From positions 20,181,785 through 20,245,784 of the forward strand of contig NC_091578.1 of the NCBI RefSeq assembly GCF_042767895.1: DNA of 64,000 nucleotides. Direction: 5' to 3'. The DNA comes from Penaeus vannamei. Taxonomy: Eukaryota > Arthropoda > Malacostraca > Decapoda > Penaeidae. Each line of letters starts with the position of its first letter. Positions within the stretch are counted from its first letter, which is position 1. The notes beneath the pieces are model-generated. The model was not told the origin of the DNA. It was given only the letters and a program-made list of their open reading frames with translations, and did no database searches. This document shows positions 60,069 through 64,000 of this stretch, piece after piece. Made by a program: the position numbers and the translations under genes.

Positions 60069-62495
60069 GTATAGTATGTCTTACAGGCAGTTTTTATCCA
60101 TTATGATTTATATGATTGTTATCATGTAATTGTGTTTTTTAGGTATTGATTGCCCTTAACCATTTTTTTTTTTTTTCTTGAACCATTTTAAATTTCTGAG
60201 CATGTAACTAGTTCATTGAATAAGAAATTTCTTTTTTAGCTCAATGGACTGTCTCAATAGACTCATGTCATGTCAAAGGATAAAAATTCTTTCTTTTAGA
60301 AATATCTTATTTCAATTTAAAGAGCAATTTCTTTCTTAAGGTAATTGAGTTTATTTCTGTTATAGAGTATAATGCCCTCTTTATAATACTCTGTTATTTT
60401 CTTAAACCCTTGGATCCAGGTGCTGCACTGCCCACACATGGCCCAAAATCAGGGCATTAGGCTTACTTGAGTGGCCACTCTCCCGGGTGTGTGGCTTATG
60501 TACATGAACACTCATTTGTGGTGTCAAGATTTCTTGCCTCCCCTTTGCAGTGTTATCTCTTTTTCTACTTATCCATTTTTTGCTTTTCTACCATTTTCCA
60601 ATGTCTATATTTGTTATTATGCTGTATTCAGATGGTAATCGACTGTTTTCCTTGCACAGATTCCATATCATCACTCAGGTAGTTCTTAATTCAGTGTGGT
60701 AATGATAACAATAAGTAACATACTGTTATTTGTATAATTTTTAAAAAAATATTCTGTAATTCAACCTGCGCCTCTGAGCAGAATGGGCAGGCATTGGATC
60801 CTGAGTATGAAAATAGTGTCCTCCATGGAATCAGCTCTCTTTTAGTCATGGTTCATAGATGGTACATTCTGTACTTGTTTATTGATAGCAATAATACAAG
60901 TGCCTCTTCCTAAATAGCCACTGAGTCTAATCACCCTCCAAGAGCTTTGTGCACATCTGGCAAATCATTCCCATCACCCTGGTCTTCAGCCAAAATTCTC
61001 ATTATAGCATGTTCGTGTCATGATGTGATGGTCACGTCACCCATAATTGTAGGCTTTAAGAGTCCAGTAATCTTTTCCATGCTTGAACATACTGTTGTTC
61101 TCTTTCACTTTACAGTCATAGAGAAGTGATGATAGACTGGAGCTTTAAGAATAGTATATACTTAGATATGCAGATGTCTTCTGTAGACATAGATATGCAT
61201 GATTTGTGGTTATGAAGACCCATAAGCAAATTAACCTATACTAAAGTTAGGTTTATTCTTTTGTGCTAAGTTACAGATGGACTGTATCCAAAGGGATGTA
61301 ACTGGTCTTTATCCATTGTACATGCATAACTGCTACTTTGTTCTGCTGGGCAAGTACAGGATGATGACACAAGATTTCCCACTAAAAGACAATCTGGTTC
61401 TCCTGGTGAACAGATTTAACCTAGTGCTAGCAGGTTTATCCTGTGCTGAACAGAGTCAAGTGCCAAGGCACAGGAACTCGTATTTGCCACACTCTGTGTG
61501 CATTTAGCTGGACCATATATGATTCTCCCTTAACAGCTAATTGAGTTATAACAGCTGTAGCTCCTGAATGGCCACAGTCAGAGACAAGCAACTTGGAACA
61601 GGCTGACTGCACATGGCACATTTCCTTGTCGATTGGCTTTTGGGCTCAGCTTGTCATGGCATGAATAGATACACACCATCAATATTATTTGGTTCTCATT
61701 TTCATGTCCTGGTGTTATGAGGTGATACATTGGTGCAAGTGGTGTTTGACACTCAGTTACTGCTCTGTTGGGATGTTGCATTTTGATCAGAATAAGGTCT
61801 TCAAGTGCTTGCTGCAGTTCTATAGATGAAATCTGTTTTAATCTATTGTTATTTTGCAGAGTCACTCCCATGAAGGGGTTTGGGCTTCACTGGTCATGTA
61901 TTGAGTTATCCCAGATCACAATCCTAGAAGAAATTTTGAGGCTTCTTGGCTATGCTGCAAGTGTGCTGTGCTTTTGACATCTGTATGTCATTCATAAGCA
62001 GTTGACTGAAGCCTCTTTTATCTGTTGTAGGGAAAGAGGATACATCAAAAGCTAACTTTGTATAGTGACATCAACATGGAAGTCTGCTAAAGTAAAATGA
62101 GTCAAATTTTGCTTGCCATCTTTAGTCAAGATTCTCTTTCAATTCATTCCCTTTATCTTTTATATGAAAAAAAACTTTGAAATTTTACTACTCCTTGTAA
62201 TAATTAAGTAACCTGTCATGACAATGGTATGCTTGGTATATAACAAATAAGAAAACATACTTATTGACTACAGGGTGCTACCACTTAGGATACTGCTATA
62301 CTAACAAGTACAGTCCAATTTGTTAGATCAAAGAACAGAGCTTAAGAATCTTTTGTTCAGTAAACTCAGTGTTGTAGTCTCATAAATTTACTTTTAAAAG
62401 GTTGTATTTTCAGTTGATGCTCTAACTCACTGGTTTCCAAACTTTTTGTTGTAGTGAATCTGACTTTGTGTTATGATTACTAGTAGCTTGTAAAT
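60069..62495. other. Non-coding sequence, nothing recognised
   Basis: Intron-like or intergenic sequence with short ORFs only (up to about 97 codons, no motif). A few AG/GT pairs (for example around 60660 and 61858) could frame tiny exons but have no supporting coding signal. Confidence 0.45.
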
Positions 62496-62497
62496 GA

Positions 62498-63176
<679 letters not shown>

Positions 63177-63264
63177 AATGGATTGTGATCAAGTAAATCT
63201 GATTACTAGCTAAAGAAAAAAAGATATAAGCCCTGAATTTTAGGATGATACAGTTTCCAGTTAA

Positions 63265-63683
63265 CCCTGTGTTGTCGGGCATGGCATGTACATGCATGCT
63301 ATGTCCGACGACATTGTGTGTGTTGAACTTAGTAATTGTTTTTACATACAGATGGCTCCACATGTACTATCACCAATGAGCCAATTACACGAACTACCTG
63401 TCTCACCTATTTACTATTTTCCTTGATTTACGATAATATTTTCTAGTGTTTTATAGTGCTTTTAGTAATGTCAGTAAAAATATAGTAATTATAATGTTTA
63501 TAACAAAAAAAGCAGTATCAATATTGATAGCATTAATAAAAAAAAAGCATTTTCCTGCTTTTCCAAGGAAAAGTGAGGTCACAAGATCCCTTTGTGGCTA
63601 AGCATTGGCAGAGCCATCTATGTGCAGAAACATTTAACCAAGCATTGCCAAAGGGAATGCACCATTTTCCTGTCGACATTGGG
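63265..63683. mobile_element. piggyBac-type MITE, 419 bp, flanked by TTAA
   Basis: TTAA at 63261-63264 and 63684-63687 directly flank ends that start CCC on each strand. Inner ends are CCCTGTGTTGTCGGG and, on the other strand, CCCAATGTCGACAGG, which share CCC, TG and TCG with a small gap. TTAA target duplication plus CCC ends are the piggyBac signature. Just inside the left end is a 36-bp imperfect palindrome (63274-63309). There is no transposase, so it would depend on one elsewhere. The inverted ends are short and imperfect, so the call is moderate. Confidence 0.58.
63274..63309. repeat. Imperfect palindrome at the MITE left end
   Basis: GTCGGGCATGGCATGTAC pairs with the following ATGCATGCTATGTCCGAC with about four mismatched positions. 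It contains GCATGC and ATGCAT. Subterminal inverted repeats are common in such elements. Confidence 0.75.
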
Positions 63684-63687
63684 TTAA

Positions 63688-64000
63688 CAATGCTGATAGT
63701 GTTATTTTGTGTTCTGTGAATAATTAAAGCATAGTTTATAGATCTTTTGCATACAACATTGAGCTCTCACAGGATATTCTGTTCCTCTCGTAGTAGATGA
63801 AATCATAATTATTTATATGTTCATAATATTTTGCCATGATTTGCTGCCAATCTGGTTTAGGGAAATTACTGAAGAAAATATATTCAACGTGATGTAATAC
63901 AAGTAAACAGAAAATATAGCAGATGAGGTTCATAGTAAGATCTTGTTAAGAGAATATTGTGATGGCTGAATGTAGTAATATATTGCTGGTTAATGTGTGG
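63688..64000. other. Non-coding sequence, nothing recognised
   Basis: AT-rich, no repeat or coding signal seen beyond one 65-codon minus-strand ORF without motifs. Confidence 0.5.

Noticed and set aside
60654..60678. Possible micro-exon between CACAG and GTAGT
   Set aside because: About 20 bases; such pairs occur often by chance.
61858..61977. Possible terminal exon after TTTTGCAG
   Set aside because: Thirty-nine codons without motif, and no phase link to the exon at 59976; an acceptor-like word alone is not enough.

Overview
The window is repeat-dominated nuclear DNA of a multicellular eukaryote, most likely an arthropod and plausibly a decapod crustacean. That guess rests on several things seen together: Jockey-type and I-type LINEs, a CsRn1-type Ty3/gypsy element, very long ATT/ATC-rich arrays, a long (TA)n tract and one short candidate spliced exon. 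I found no bacterial-style operons, rRNA, tRNA or CRISPR, and no intact host gene. Three runs of exactly 500 N (16702-17201, 42419-42918, 58501-59000) split the window into four contigs, and this matters for reading everything else.

Contig 1 (1-16701) is a tandem satellite with monomers of about 560-610 bp. It runs in one orientation from 1 to 10373 and in the opposite orientation from 10374 to 15960, with the switch at a short palindrome. A 5'-truncated non-LTR element sits inside it (5355-7795). The contig ends in an integrase fragment of a gypsy element (15961-16701). The many Ile/Met/Asn/Asp-rich ORFs here are low-complexity artefacts, not genes.

Contig 2 (17202-42418) starts with a homopolymer-rich, frame-broken stretch (17202-28110). 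It holds two decayed minus-strand LINEs: one Jockey-like with endonuclease and RT, and one I-like with RT and RNase H. Degenerate satellite follows. From 28110 to 34164 there is clean satellite nearly the same as 10254-15960, and then a gypsy element on the minus strand carrying a second gypsy element nested within it.

Contig 3 (42919-58500) carries the same nested pair on the plus strand: an outer Ty3/gypsy element (5' LTR, gag, protease, RT, RNase H, integrase, 3' region with a 50-bp minisatellite, 3' LTR), interrupted by a CsRn1-like element (48929-53421) with a 4-bp GGAC target duplication. Positions 48424-58500 are the mirror image of 32402-42418, down to the same frameshifts, stop and insertion site. 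The simplest reading is that contigs 2 and 3 are overlapping or allelic assemblies of one locus placed in opposite orientation; a real 10-kb-armed palindrome is the alternative.

Contig 4 (59001-64000) looks like ordinary intronic or intergenic DNA. It has one candidate 93-bp coiled-coil exon (59976-60068), a (TA)n microsatellite of about 0.67 kb and a 419-bp MITE flanked by TTAA, of piggyBac type.

No working gene system is visible. The most unusual biology is the satellite itself (a CpG-bearing core inside CpG-poor, dyad-rich AT sequence, with repeated orientation flips). The most consequential observation is the mirror-image duplication, which is probably an assembly problem.
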